From Sphingomicrobium marinum (GTDB lineage Bacteria; Pseudomonadota; Alphaproteobacteria; Sphingomonadales; Sphingomonadaceae), in the NCBI RefSeq assembly GCF_026157105.1, contig NZ_JANPVQ010000001.1, positions 179,501 through 243,500 on the forward strand: a stretch of DNA of 64,000 nucleotides. The letters run 5' to 3'. Every line of letters begins with the position of its first letter. The first letter of the stretch is position 1. Below the pieces are notes generated by a model. That model worked only from the letters and a program-made list of their open reading frames with translations. It was not told the origin of the DNA and ran no database searches. Position numbers and translations under genes: made by a program. Shown in pieces: positions 1 through 8,642 of the stretch.

Positions 1-546
1 CCAATGGCCGAACGACAAGAGCAACGGTGCGATGGTCAGCATGCCGAGCAGGTCTGGCACCCACCAGTCAATCGCACTTGTCAGGAAAGGGCGTCCCATG
101 ATCCCGGCCAGCATCGCGGCAGCCAGAAGAGACGCGACAACGGTGCCGATCAGGGCGGCCAGAAAGAAGCGGATGATGATCTTGGGATCGTCAAACGTAT
201 CGTGGCGGGCAAACACGGGACGCAGCAGCGCCGCGACCACGCCGCTTTCGGTCATGTTGGCAAGCCCGAGGGCAAATGCCGCGGCTGGCGGGGTGCCCGA
301 CAGGACGTTTGCCGTCCCGGTGCCGATCCAGACGGCGGGCAGCAAAAACGCCCAGTAGGAACGGGGGCTGCGCAACAGCAACGCCACGGCAACAGCGTTG
401 GAAAGCCACACCGTGGCCAGCGGGCCGGCTTTGGCGAAGATGTATTGCACCAGCCACGCCAGCACGCCGCACAGCAGCGCTAGTACGATGGCGAGCGCCG
501 CCGCGCGCGTTGCATCGCGCCACTTCGATTGCAGACCGATTTCCAC
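1..546 (-). CDS. MASE1-domain membrane protein, N-terminal part only
   Basis: The first 182 residues of an integral membrane sensor; the coding frame runs off the left edge with no stop. I translated the minus strand by hand. A GTG start at 546 has GGGAGG six bases upstream and an in-frame TAA lies a little further upstream. The residues form several hydrophobic helices, with the pattern GPLATVWLSNAVAVALLLR followed by a conserved Trp-rich loop and GTPPAAAFALGLANMTES, which is how MASE1 sensory domains look. MASE1 usually sits in front of GGDEF, EAL or histidine kinase domains, so the missing half probably decides the function. Which output domain follows cannot be seen here. Confidence 0.72.
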   Translation of the reverse strand, partial: MEIGLQSKWRDATRAAALAIVLALLCGVLAWLVQYIFAKAGPLATVWLSNAVAVALLLRSPRSYWAFLLPAVWIGTGTANVLSGTPPAAAFALGLANMTESGVVAALLRPVFARHDTFDDPKIIIRFFLAALIGTVVASLLAAAMLAGIMGRPFLTSAIDWWVPDLLGMLTIAPLLLSFGHW

Positions 547-698
547 CCAGGCCTCCCGGAAAATGACATTCCGGAAAGCCCATGGGCGATCACGAGCGCA
601 CGGTCGCGCCGTTTAGGAACCATTGCGACCCGAGCGGAACATTTTTGCCCTCTTTCGTGGTCGGAATGGTCCAAAACGAACGCTTTAACCGCGCGCTG

Positions 699-1223
699 TT
701 ACAGCAACACCATATCGACGCGGTGAACCACGCCGTTGTCATAGCGGGCATCGGCCTGCGTCACCGACCCCGCATCTCCGCCGGCCGACAAGGTCAGGCT
801 GTCGCCGTTCACGCTCGCTTCGAGCGTTGCCTCGCCAAGCGTGGGCAGGCTGGCGCTTCCGCCATTTGCCGTAGCGGCCTTCCTGACGTCGTCGGAAAGG
901 ATCGTGCCGGGAAGGATGTGATTGCTCAGGATGGCGCCAAGCGCTTCCTTGCCTTCCTCGGTGCTGGCGTCGGGCAATGTCCCTTCAGGCAACGCCGCAA
1001 AGGCTTCGTCGCTCGGGACGATCAGCGTGTAGGGTGCAGGGCCATCGAGGATACCATCCAGCCCGGCCGCTGCCATTGCCCGGCCAAACTGGCTATCGGC
1101 ACCGATCGCGTTGACGAGTTTGCCGCCTTCTTCTGCGATCTCGTTCCCAGCGGGATTTTCCTCGGATGCGCAGGCACCGAGCGCCAGCGCTGAAGCGGCC
1201 ATAGCCGTAATCAGTATACGCAT
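699..1223 (-). CDS. Fasciclin-domain lipoprotein
   Basis: A 174-residue secreted protein. It opens with MRILITAMAASALALGAC, a lipoprotein signal with the lipobox ALGAC, so it is probably anchored by Cys18. The rest is one fasciclin (FAS1, beta-Ig-H3) domain: NAIGADSQFGRAMAAAGL near the start, then YTLIVPSDEAFAALPEG, a central SNHILPG segment, and a C-terminal GVVHRVDMVLL, matching the H1 and H2 boxes of the family. FAS1 domains usually act in adhesion or matrix contact; the ligand here is unknown. The ATG at 1223 has AAGGA seven bases before it, overlapping the stop of the upstream gene (10 bases apart), so the two are probably co-transcribed. Confidence 0.88.
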   Translation of the reverse strand: MRILITAMAASALALGACASEENPAGNEIAEEGGKLVNAIGADSQFGRAMAAAGLDGILDGPAPYTLIVPSDEAFAALPEGTLPDASTEEGKEALGAILSNHILPGTILSDDVRKAATANGGSASLPTLGEATLEASVNGDSLTLSAGGDAGSVTQADARYDNGVVHRVDMVLL

Positions 1224-1233
1224 GAGTCTTTCC

Positions 1234-2223
1234 TTAGATAATGGCGTCGAGCACTTCGGCAACGATCAGCGTCTCCGGCTCCACTCGATAAATGTAGCCG
1301 TCGCTGTAGCGATACCAATCGTCATCATTGTCGTAGTAGCGATCACGATAATCGTACGGGACGTTGTAGACGCTGTAGCTGGAAGGCAGCGGCTGGCCCA
1401 CGATCGCATCGCCCGTCAGCAACGCCGCGATCGACTGGATCAGCCGCGTCTCGGGATCGATGCGGTAGATCGCGCCGTCACCATAACGGTAATAGGGGTC
1501 GTCATAGTAGCCGCGATACTGCGTCGGCACATTGTAGAAATCATAAGGCTCGGGATAGTAGCTGCCGACCGGATAGAAATAACCCGGGCGGTCGTAGCGC
1601 GGAATCAAGCCGTCGATGATCCCGTTCGCACCGATCCGATAAATGAAGTCGTCACCCATGCGATAGCGATAGTCATCGTCGGGGTACCAGTTGGCATAGG
1701 CACCCCCGAGCAGCGAGCCGAGCAGCGATTCAGGCGCACGTTGGCCCCACAGCTTCTTGGCCTGGCCAGGGGGCAGGCAGCCATTGCGCTTCTTGGCGAG
1801 GCCGGGAGGGCAATCCGAATAGCGGCCGCCCCGGTCCCCGTAGCGGAACACATTGCGGTCGACTTCGCGGAAGATGCGATCGCCCAGATTCCCGTCATAG
1901 CGGCGTTCGCGATTACGCTCGTAGCGGTCTTCGATCCGGTCGGCGCGGCGATCCAGGCGGTCCTCGATACGATCACGCTCCCGGTCGATACGGTCTTCCA
2001 TGCGGTCACGCCGCGTTTCGGCGCGGTCGCGATCGCGATCACGACGTTCCTCGCGCGCTTCCTGGCGGCGTTCACGCTGCTCTTCGCGGCGCTCCTGCCG
2101 GGCTTCGCGGCGTTCTTCACTACGCTCGGCGCCTGGGCTGTTGCCGTTGCCGCGTCCCTGGGAAAGTGCGGGGGTTGCGATAGCCATGGCCGCCACACCG
2201 GCGGCTAGAACGATATTCCTCAT
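1234..2223 (-). CDS. RcnB-like secreted Arg/Tyr-rich protein with three repeats
   Basis: A 329-residue exported protein of unknown function. A signal peptide (MRNIVLAAGVAAMAIATPALSQ) is followed by about 70 residues built almost only of Arg, Glu, Asp and Gln, likely a long charged helix or disordered segment. Next comes CPPGLAKKRNGCLPPGQAKK, a Cys/Pro/Lys motif seen in many sphingomonad RcnB-like proteins. The C-terminal half carries three copies of a module centred on YRYGDGAIYRIDPET and its variants, separated by Tyr-rich linkers starting YNVP. The start has GGAGGT five bases upstream. The nickel/cobalt role of true RcnB should not be assumed. Confidence 0.75.
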   Translation of the reverse strand: MRNIVLAAGVAAMAIATPALSQGRGNGNSPGAERSEERREARQERREEQRERRQEAREERRDRDRDRAETRRDRMEDRIDRERDRIEDRLDRRADRIEDRYERNRERRYDGNLGDRIFREVDRNVFRYGDRGGRYSDCPPGLAKKRNGCLPPGQAKKLWGQRAPESLLGSLLGGAYANWYPDDDYRYRMGDDFIYRIGANGIIDGLIPRYDRPGYFYPVGSYYPEPYDFYNVPTQYRGYYDDPYYRYGDGAIYRIDPETRLIQSIAALLTGDAIVGQPLPSSYSVYNVPYDYRDRYYDNDDDWYRYSDGYIYRVEPETLIVAEVLDAII

Positions 2224-2276
2224 AGATACCTCCAGTTTACTGCAGGCAAAACGAGTATATGTGGCTGGCTGTTCCC

Positions 2277-3554
2277 TTAGGCGGCGGCTGGTTCTTCCAC
2301 CCAATCATCGCGAATCCGCCGCGATGCGAGCCACATCAAGAAGGCGGCCACAAGGTAGAAGGTCAGTACCGCCAATGCGGCGTATCGAAGCGAATCTGCG
2401 CCATATTGTTCGCGCAAACCGTCCGAAATCGCGCCGATCAGCAGCGGGCCGACGCCAAGCCCGATGAGATTGTTGATCAGCAGGAATGCCCCGCTGGCGG
2501 TAGCCCGCTGCGCCGGGGCCACGAGATGCTGGATCGCTGTCGTTACGGGGCCGAGCCACAGAATGTTGAGCGCGTTGGGCACCAGCAACAGCATCCACAC
2601 GACGACCAGGCTGTCCGCCATCAGTCCGGCGGCATAAAGCGGCGCGGTGATGAGCCAGGCTGCGGCCGGAAGCCAAGTGTACCAGCGCCGGTCTCTCGTC
2701 CCAAGCTTGTCGGCGAGATAACCGCCCATGAAGACGCCGATTGTACCGCCGATCAGCAAGAGCGAGCCGAGGAACTGGCCAGCGCCGACGAGGCTCATCC
2801 CATAGCTACGGATCAGGATCGAGGCGACCCAGGTGGCAAGCCCGTAACCGCACAGCGAGCTTAGCGAGGCACCAAACGCCATCAGCCAGAAGGACCGCTT
2901 CTTCGCGATCACGGGGAAGACCTTGCCGAGCGCGCCCAGCGTCGGTGCCGTAGTGCCCGGCGCGCGCGGTTTGTCGCGAACGACGAATTTGAAGATCGGC
3001 GCGAGAATGAGGCCCGCTACGCCCATGACGATAAAGGCCGTGCGCCAGTCAAACGCCGTGGCGATGTAGGAGCCGAGGATGGCGCCCGAGCCCAGACCGA
3101 TGGGCACACCGAGCGAGAAGATGGCGAGCGCGCGGGCGCGCCGCTCGGGCGGGAAATAGTCGGCGATCAGCGCGTAGCTCGGTGCAACGCCGCCGGCTTC
3201 GCCGACGCCAACGCCAAGGCGGAACAGGAAGAGCTGCCAGAACCCCGCCGCGGTGCCGCACAGCGCGGTAAAGCCCGACCAAACGGCCAGCGCCCCGGTG
3301 ATTACCCCCGAGCGCGAGGTGCGGTCGGCAAGCAAGGCCAGCGGTAGGCCGATCAGGCTGTAGACGAGCGCGAAGGCCGGCCCGGTCAGAACGCCCAGTT
3401 CGCTATCGGTAAAGCCCAGGTCGTTTTTGATCGGCTCGAGCAGGATGCCGAGGATCTGGCGATCAAGGAAATTGAAGATGTAGGCGAGCAACAGCATGGC
3501 CAGCACGAGACCGGCGCGGCCCTGGCCCTGTTGCTTGATGGTGTCGCTCGTCAT
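2277..3554 (-). CDS. MFS transporter, spinster-like
   Basis: A 425-residue inner-membrane protein with twelve predicted helices. Residues 24-34 (AYIFNFLDRQI) and the loop GLPLALLADRTSRSG after helix 2 match the spinster-type major facilitator family, as does FRLGVGVGEAGGVAP in helix 4. The start has GGAGGGG upstream. It lies 58 bases behind the TonB-dependent receptor on the same strand, so the pair probably moves one substrate over the outer and then the inner membrane, under the divergent TetR regulator. The substrate cannot be read from sequence. Confidence 0.87.
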   Translation of the reverse strand: MTSDTIKQQGQGRAGLVLAMLLLAYIFNFLDRQILGILLEPIKNDLGFTDSELGVLTGPAFALVYSLIGLPLALLADRTSRSGVITGALAVWSGFTALCGTAAGFWQLFLFRLGVGVGEAGGVAPSYALIADYFPPERRARALAIFSLGVPIGLGSGAILGSYIATAFDWRTAFIVMGVAGLILAPIFKFVVRDKPRAPGTTAPTLGALGKVFPVIAKKRSFWLMAFGASLSSLCGYGLATWVASILIRSYGMSLVGAGQFLGSLLLIGGTIGVFMGGYLADKLGTRDRRWYTWLPAAAWLITAPLYAAGLMADSLVVVWMLLLVPNALNILWLGPVTTAIQHLVAPAQRATASGAFLLINNLIGLGVGPLLIGAISDGLREQYGADSLRYAALAVLTFYLVAAFLMWLASRRIRDDWVEEPAAA

Positions 3555-3612
3555 TCTCGTCCCCTCCCGGCTTCACCCCCTGCTAGCGGGCAAAGCCGGG
3601 AGTGACTAGCGG

Positions 3613-5934
3613 CTAGAATTCGTAGCCCACGGTGAAAAGGATTTGCCGCGGATTGCCGTAATAGGCCGTCAGCGTGCCTTCCCGCCCCAGCGTCGGGATG
3701 GGCTGGTCGGTCATCGGATTGAGGATAAGCGCGCCGGTATCGGGATTTTGCGCAAGGAAGTTGTAGCCCGCGACGATATAGCGCTCGTCGGTCAGGTTCT
3801 TGCCGTACAGTCCGACCGTCCACTGGCCGCCGGGAAGTTCGTAGGTGATGCCGGCATCCCACAGCGCGAAGCCTTCCTGGTCGAGCGGGCTGGCCAGTTC
3901 GAACTGCTGGCTGTCGCCGCGATAGGACAGCGTCGTGTTGACGTAGAGGTCGCCGCCACCGACCGGCGCCGTGTAGGTCAGCGACCCCGACGCGGTGACA
4001 TCGGGCGTATTCTGTATTTCGCGGCTGTCGGCGACGTTGATGCCGCGGCTGTCGATGAACGTCTCGAACTCGGCGTCGAGCAGACCCAGCGACCAGCCGA
4101 AGTTGAGACGGTCGGCGCCATAGTCACCAAACACCAGTGCATTGCCTTCGAACTCGAGGCCGCGGATGCGGGCTTCGGCGGCGTTGGTCGTCACCCCGAT
4201 AAAGGTCTGACCGCCCATCCCGTCGGGGACGCCGACCGACCCTGGAATCTGCACGTCTTCATAATCAGCCTGGAAGATGGCAAGCGCGGCGTAAATGCGA
4301 TCGTCGGCAAGATTGCCTTTCCAGCCAAGCTCGTAGCTTTTCACGGTTTCGGGTTCGAACGCGAAGAAATCGTAGACTTCGGCCTCGGTCACAGTGCCAT
4401 TGCCGTCGAGGTCGGGCGCTGCGGTCGACTGGCCGCGCGGATCGAAGCCGCCGCCTTTGAAGCCTTCCGAATAGCTGGCGTAGAACGTGTGATCGTCGGT
4501 CGGCTTGAAGCTGATCGAGGCGCGCGGCGTGAAATCGGTGTCGATACGTTCGCCCTGGAAATCCGAGGTCGTGGCAAAAACCACGCCGGCACCGCCGAAA
4601 ATGGGCGAGCCGCCGCCGAGATAGGTTTCGCGGAAGACCGTGCTGTTGCGCGTGTCTTCGGTGTACCGACCGCCGACCGAGACCGCGATCTGGTCGGTGA
4701 CGTCGAAGGTCACATCGCCGAAGATGGCCCATGTTTCGGTCTGAACCTCGCCCTGCGTCAGCGCAGTCAAGCCGTTGAGCAGCGTGAACAGGCGCACGTC
4801 GAAGACGGTGAAGGCATCGGCATCGAGATAATAGCCGCCGAGCAGCCCCTGGACGCGCGCTCCTTCGTAGAGGAACTGGATTTCCTGGCTGAATTGCTCG
4901 TTCTCGTAGATCGCGGGAACGTCGAGATCGACTGCGGGAAGCGTATCGAAATCGATCGGGGTCGCGCTGTCATCCTTGCGCCAGGCAGTGATCGACCTGA
5001 AGGTCAGCGCGTCGCCGAGCGGTACTGCGAGGTTGGCCGAGATGCCCTCGGAAACGACTTCCTGCACCGGATCGGCAAGCCCGCCGCGCGTGTCATATTC
5101 ATTGTCGAGCAGCGGCGCACCCGAGGCGAGGCCGGGGATGAGACGCGACCCGCCGCGCGCATTGCTGTCATCGTCGGTGCGATCGTAGGCAAGTCGCAGG
5201 AGGAAATCGATCTCGTTGCCGACCTCCGCGCTCACGCGGAAGGCAAAGATATCCTTGTTGTAATTCTCTTCACCGGTGGTGAGGTTTTCGCCGAAACCAT
5301 CGTTCTGCAGGTAGGCGGCGGCCACACCGGCGCGGAACATTTCGGTACCGTAGCTGGCGCGCGCGACGATGTCGGTCTGGCCATAGCTGCCGATAGTGCC
5401 ACGCACCGCGCCCGCCACGCCCTCGGGCAGGCGCCGGGTTACGTATTTGACTGCGCCGCCGATGGTGTTGCGACCATAAAGCGTACCCTGCGGGCCGCGC
5501 AGGACTTCGATCCGTTCGACGTCATAGATGTCGAGCACCGCGCCCTGCGGGCGGTTGAGATAGACATCGTCGAGATAGATGCCGACGCCCTGTTCGAACC
5601 CGGCGACCGGATCTTGCTGGCCGACGCCGCGGATGAAGGCGGTTAGCGTCGAGTTGGTGCCGCGCGAGGCTTCGAGCGTCACGTTGGGCGTCGTGTCGGC
5701 GATGTCGGTAATGTCGAGCGCCGCCTCGCGCTCGAGTTGCGGGCCGGCATAGGCAGTCACCGACAGCGGGACATCCTGCAACGTTTCAGCGCGACGGCGC
5801 GCGGTGATGACGATGGCCCCACCTTCTTCGGCTTCCTGAGCTGCTGCTGCGTCGTCATTTACATCCTGCGCATGCGCGGGCGTGGCGATCATCGCGGCGC
5901 CAGCCACCGATGTCATTAGAATCATCTTTTTCAT
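3613..5934 (-). CDS. TonB-dependent outer-membrane receptor
   Basis: A 773-residue receptor with a signal peptide ending AHAQ. Near the mature N-terminus EEGGAIVITARRRAETLQ is a TonB box followed by the plug start. The plug has DVPLSVTAY, FIRGVGQQ and VERIEVLRGPQGTLYGRNT, the usual landmarks. The barrel ends in an aromatic Phe (FTVGYEF), as expected for BAM-dependent insertion. The start has AGGGGAGG upstream. It belongs to the large sphingomonad group of receptors for plant-derived or xenobiotic molecules; the MFS gene behind it and the divergent TetR gene suggest induction by the transported compound or a breakdown product. Confidence 0.93.
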   Translation of the reverse strand: MKKMILMTSVAGAAMIATPAHAQDVNDDAAAAQEAEEGGAIVITARRRAETLQDVPLSVTAYAGPQLEREAALDITDIADTTPNVTLEASRGTNSTLTAFIRGVGQQDPVAGFEQGVGIYLDDVYLNRPQGAVLDIYDVERIEVLRGPQGTLYGRNTIGGAVKYVTRRLPEGVAGAVRGTIGSYGQTDIVARASYGTEMFRAGVAAAYLQNDGFGENLTTGEENYNKDIFAFRVSAEVGNEIDFLLRLAYDRTDDDSNARGGSRLIPGLASGAPLLDNEYDTRGGLADPVQEVVSEGISANLAVPLGDALTFRSITAWRKDDSATPIDFDTLPAVDLDVPAIYENEQFSQEIQFLYEGARVQGLLGGYYLDADAFTVFDVRLFTLLNGLTALTQGEVQTETWAIFGDVTFDVTDQIAVSVGGRYTEDTRNSTVFRETYLGGGSPIFGGAGVVFATTSDFQGERIDTDFTPRASISFKPTDDHTFYASYSEGFKGGGFDPRGQSTAAPDLDGNGTVTEAEVYDFFAFEPETVKSYELGWKGNLADDRIYAALAIFQADYEDVQIPGSVGVPDGMGGQTFIGVTTNAAEARIRGLEFEGNALVFGDYGADRLNFGWSLGLLDAEFETFIDSRGINVADSREIQNTPDVTASGSLTYTAPVGGGDLYVNTTLSYRGDSQQFELASPLDQEGFALWDAGITYELPGGQWTVGLYGKNLTDERYIVAGYNFLAQNPDTGALILNPMTDQPIPTLGREGTLTAYYGNPRQILFTVGYEF

Positions 5935-6003
5935 CGAGAACCTCCCCTTTGTTCGCGGCTTATGCGGCGCAACGCGCCTACCGCTTTGACATGGCTCATA
6001 ATG

Positions 6004-6027
6004 AAAGTTGAACCAAGTTTCAACTTT
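6004..6027. promoter_or_regulatory. 24-bp dyad, likely TetR-family operator
   Basis: AAAGTTGAA at 6004-6012 is repeated as its exact reverse complement TTCAACTTT at 6019-6027, with six bases between. It sits in the 126-bp gap between the divergent receptor and TetR genes. A TTGACA-like hexamer lies at 5986-5991. Position and symmetry fit an operator controlling both directions; the pairing with the neighbouring TetR is inference. Confidence 0.6.
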
Positions 6028-6060
6028 TGTTAGTGACAGTGGCAGGCTAGGGGTGCGGAC

Positions 6061-6681
6061 ATGGTAGAACCGGTTGAAAATTCAGTGAGATCGGGTTCGG
6101 CCAAAACACCGCGCACCCGCCGCGGTGAAAAAACGCGCGCAAAGATCCTCGATGCCGCACGGCAGGAATTCGGCGCCAGGGGTTTTGGCGAAAGCTCGAT
6201 TGTCGGCATCACGCAGCGTGCCAAGGTCGCGCTCGGCACCTTCTACACCTATTTCGATTCCAAGGAGGAAGTGTTCGCGGCGCTGGTCAAGGACATGTCG
6301 GAACAGGTCCGCGATCATGTCGCCCCGGCGTTGGCGGACGCGAAAGGTACGATTGATGCCGAACGCCGCGCGCTCGCCGCCTTCCTCACCTTCGCGCGCG
6401 AAAAAAAGGAAGTGTACCGGATCATCGACGAAGCCGAATTTGTCGACCCCGAAGGCTTCGAGGCGCATTACCGCGCCACGGCCGCGCGCATTGCCGAGCG
6501 CCTAGAAAGCGACGACGTCGAACCCGCGATCGATGCGCTCGACGCCGAAGTCCGCGCTTGGGCAATCATGGGAATGAACGTGTTCCTGGGCTTGCGCTTT
6601 TCGGTCTGGGGCGACGAGGAGGCTGGCAAGGTTGCCGCTTCCGCCAACCGGCTGATTGCTGAGGGGTTGAAGCCGCGCTAG
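6061..6681 (+). CDS. TetR/AcrR-family transcriptional regulator
   Basis: A 206-residue regulator. Residues 18-65 form the TetR DNA-binding domain: TRAKILDAARQEFGARGF, then an HTH with VALGTFYTYFDSKEEVF. The rest is a helical ligand-binding domain with no close match that I recognise. It is divergent from the TonB receptor and MFS genes and probably represses them and itself through the dyad at 6004-6027. Its stop overlaps that of the convergent kynureninase-like gene by three bases. Confidence 0.9.
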   Translation: MVEPVENSVRSGSAKTPRTRRGEKTRAKILDAARQEFGARGFGESSIVGITQRAKVALGTFYTYFDSKEEVFAALVKDMSEQVRDHVAPALADAKGTIDAERRALAAFLTFAREKKEVYRIIDEAEFVDPEGFEAHYRATAARIAERLESDDVEPAIDALDAEVRAWAIMGMNVFLGLRFSVWGDEEAGKVAASANRLIAEGLKPR

Positions 6682-7838
6682 AGCGCCGCTGCGAGCGCGG
6701 CGAATGCGTCGATATCGTCCGCGTCGTGATAGAGCCCCAATCCGATGCGGATCACATCGCCGCGCACATCGGTAATGCAATGCTTGGCCTTCAAAGCCTC
6801 GCACCACTTTGCAGCGTCCGGATGGCGGTAGGCCAGGAAACGGGCATGCGGTTTGCCGTCGAGCGGATTGAGCAGCTCCGCTGCGCCGAACACGGTCGAA
6901 TGCAGGGCTTCGATCGTCTGCGCCTGCAACGTGGCGACATGCGCATTGATATCCGCATTATCGATGCGCTCCTTGGTCAGCATGCCATAGACCGCGTTCC
7001 AGCGATACAGCGCCGACGGATCGAACGTCGCGCCCATGAATCGCATCGCATCGGGGGCGTACCCGACCATGCCGGGCGGCAAGGTGAGATCGTCGAACTC
7101 GGCGAACCAGCCCGTTATCGGCGGGCGTTCGCCAAAGCCCGGCGGGCAGCTCATGAAGCTCATTCCTTCTCCCGCCATGGCATATTTGTAGCCACCGCCC
7201 AGGAAAAAGGCCTTGTCGCTCAGCGCGCGCGCGAACGGATATTCGAGCGCCATGAAACTGTGATAGCCGTCGATCACCACCCAAGGGCCCGCGGGATCGG
7301 CGACCTCGCAGATCGGCGCGATCGGATCGACGATGCGGCCTGATCCGAACATGACCTGGCTCACGAAGATCAGGTCATGCCGATCGAGCCGCGCCGCGTC
7401 TGCAAATCGGTCCGCGAACGTATCAAAGGGTTCGACGTCGACCGTATCGACGATGATCGATCCTTCCTCGACCCACCGCGCAAACTGGCGGCGCGCCGAA
7501 TGAAACTCGCCCGTGCTTGTCAGGATACGCAGCGGGCCACCCGCGCGTCGCGGACAGGCAGCGACCAATCGTACAAGAAGGTCGTGCGTGTTGGTCGCGA
7601 ACACGATGCGGCGCCAATAATCTTCGCCGGTGCCCATTTGGGCTGAGACACTGGCGGCAGCCGAGGTCCAGACCTCGCCCATGATCTTATCCCATTTGCG
7701 GTCGGCCAATGCTGCCGCGTCTTCCCAGCATCGCACCTGTCCCTCGAAACTGGCATCGGGCCATAGGTGATGGCTGTGCGCCGCCATGTGCAAGCGGTCG
7801 GCAGCAAGGCTTTTGGTGAAGAGCCGCTTGTAGCTCAT
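6678..7838 (-). CDS. Kynureninase-like class V aminotransferase
   Basis: A 386-residue fold-type I PLP enzyme. The start is set at MSYKRLFTKS because it overlaps the kynA stop as ATGA; an open frame runs further upstream but inside kynA. Visible landmarks are FATNTHDLLVRLVAA (cofactor phosphate region), VIDGYHSFMALEYP (the PLP-ring Asp and a His), and GGGYKYAMAGEGMSFM, whose Lys should bind PLP. Kynureninases read CSYKYLNAGPG at this place, so it is related but not a textbook KynU. Coupling to kynA makes kynurenine cleavage to anthranilate the likely reaction. No kynurenine formamidase gene is in the window. Confidence 0.75.
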   Translation of the reverse strand: MSYKRLFTKSLAADRLHMAAHSHHLWPDASFEGQVRCWEDAAALADRKWDKIMGEVWTSAAASVSAQMGTGEDYWRRIVFATNTHDLLVRLVAACPRRAGGPLRILTSTGEFHSARRQFARWVEEGSIIVDTVDVEPFDTFADRFADAARLDRHDLIFVSQVMFGSGRIVDPIAPICEVADPAGPWVVIDGYHSFMALEYPFARALSDKAFFLGGGYKYAMAGEGMSFMSCPPGFGERPPITGWFAEFDDLTLPPGMVGYAPDAMRFMGATFDPSALYRWNAVYGMLTKERIDNADINAHVATLQAQTIEALHSTVFGAAELLNPLDGKPHARFLAYRHPDAAKWCEALKAKHCITDVRGDVIRIGLGLYHDADDIDAFAALAAAL

Positions 7839-8599
7839 ATGTCGGTTCGAAGATTCCACAGTGCGGGGAAGGCGCGCTTCGACAGCGTCGACTTGAGATA
7901 TTCCGCGCCTGCCGAACCACCGGTTCCGCGCTTGAAGCCGATGACGCGCTCGACGGTCAGCACGTGCTTGTGCCGCCACGCTGCCAGCGCGTCGTCGAGA
8001 TCGACCAGCTTTTCGGCAAGCCCGTAAAGTTCGAGATTTGCTTCGGTATTGCGATAGACATCGAGCCAGCTGGCCTGGATTGCCTCCTCGCTCGACACGT
8101 CGAACCCGGCCCGCCCGAGTGCTTCGTTGGCCTCGTCCCACAGGCTCGGTTTTTCGAGCGCTGCTTCGAGTTGCCGCCGCTCGTCGCTGCCGTCCTCGTA
8201 GTTCTTGAGGAAGGCCGGGTTCTTGATGCCCAGCCGGTATTCCATCATCCGGAACTGCCATGACTGGAAGCCCGACGCCGTACCGAAATGATGGCGGAAT
8301 TTCATATAGTCGGCGGGCGTCAGCGTGGTGAGGATGTCCCAGCTCAGCGTCATGACCGATTGAATTCGGCTGACCCGGCTTAGCGCCTTGTGCACCAGCG
8401 TGAAGTGGCCGCGGTGCAGCTGATCGATGGCGTAATCGACTTCGAACAGGATCTGCTTAAGCCACAGTTCCTTCGACTGGTGGATAATGATGAAGAGCAA
8501 TTCGTCATGATGCTCGCTGTGCGGCACCTGCGCGCCGAGCACTTCATCAAGCCGAAGATACTCGGCGTAGCTCATGTCTTTGGAAGGTACCGCGGTCAT
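7835..8599 (-). CDS. kynA: Tryptophan 2,3-dioxygenase
   Basis: A 254-residue haem enzyme that opens the indole ring of L-tryptophan to N-formylkynurenine. SEHHDELLFIIIHQSKELW contains the substrate-contacting and distal-site residues of the family, and FGTASGFQSWQFRMMEYRLG is the second conserved block; the C-terminal HKHVLTVERVIGFKRGTGGS holds the proximal haem His and the GTGG loop. The length is somewhat under the usual 270-280, mostly at the N-terminus. It overlaps the kynureninase-like gene by four bases. No clear ribosome-binding site precedes the ATG, and a second Met lies eight codons in. Confidence 0.95.
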   Translation of the reverse strand: MTAVPSKDMSYAEYLRLDEVLGAQVPHSEHHDELLFIIIHQSKELWLKQILFEVDYAIDQLHRGHFTLVHKALSRVSRIQSVMTLSWDILTTLTPADYMKFRHHFGTASGFQSWQFRMMEYRLGIKNPAFLKNYEDGSDERRQLEAALEKPSLWDEANEALGRAGFDVSSEEAIQASWLDVYRNTEANLELYGLAEKLVDLDDALAAWRHKHVLTVERVIGFKRGTGGSAGAEYLKSTLSKRAFPALWNLRTDI

Positions 8600-8642
8600 G
8601 ACAGACCGCTTAGGCTATTGCGCCGCCGCGCGGCAAGCCGCC

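Noticed and set aside
1111-2208. 365-residue plus-strand open frame rich in Val, Ile and Ala
   Set aside because: It is the mirror of the Arg/Tyr-rich protein on the minus strand; its hydrophobic repeats come from the repeated Arg/Asp codons.
3643-5646. 667-residue plus-strand open frame
   Set aside because: It lies wholly antisense to the TonB receptor, which has a signal peptide, plug motifs and a good ribosome-binding site. The product is low-complexity and has no domain.
6678-8261. 527-residue version of the kynureninase-like gene
   Set aside because: The extra 141 N-terminal residues come from the kynA gene in another frame and do not resemble the family.
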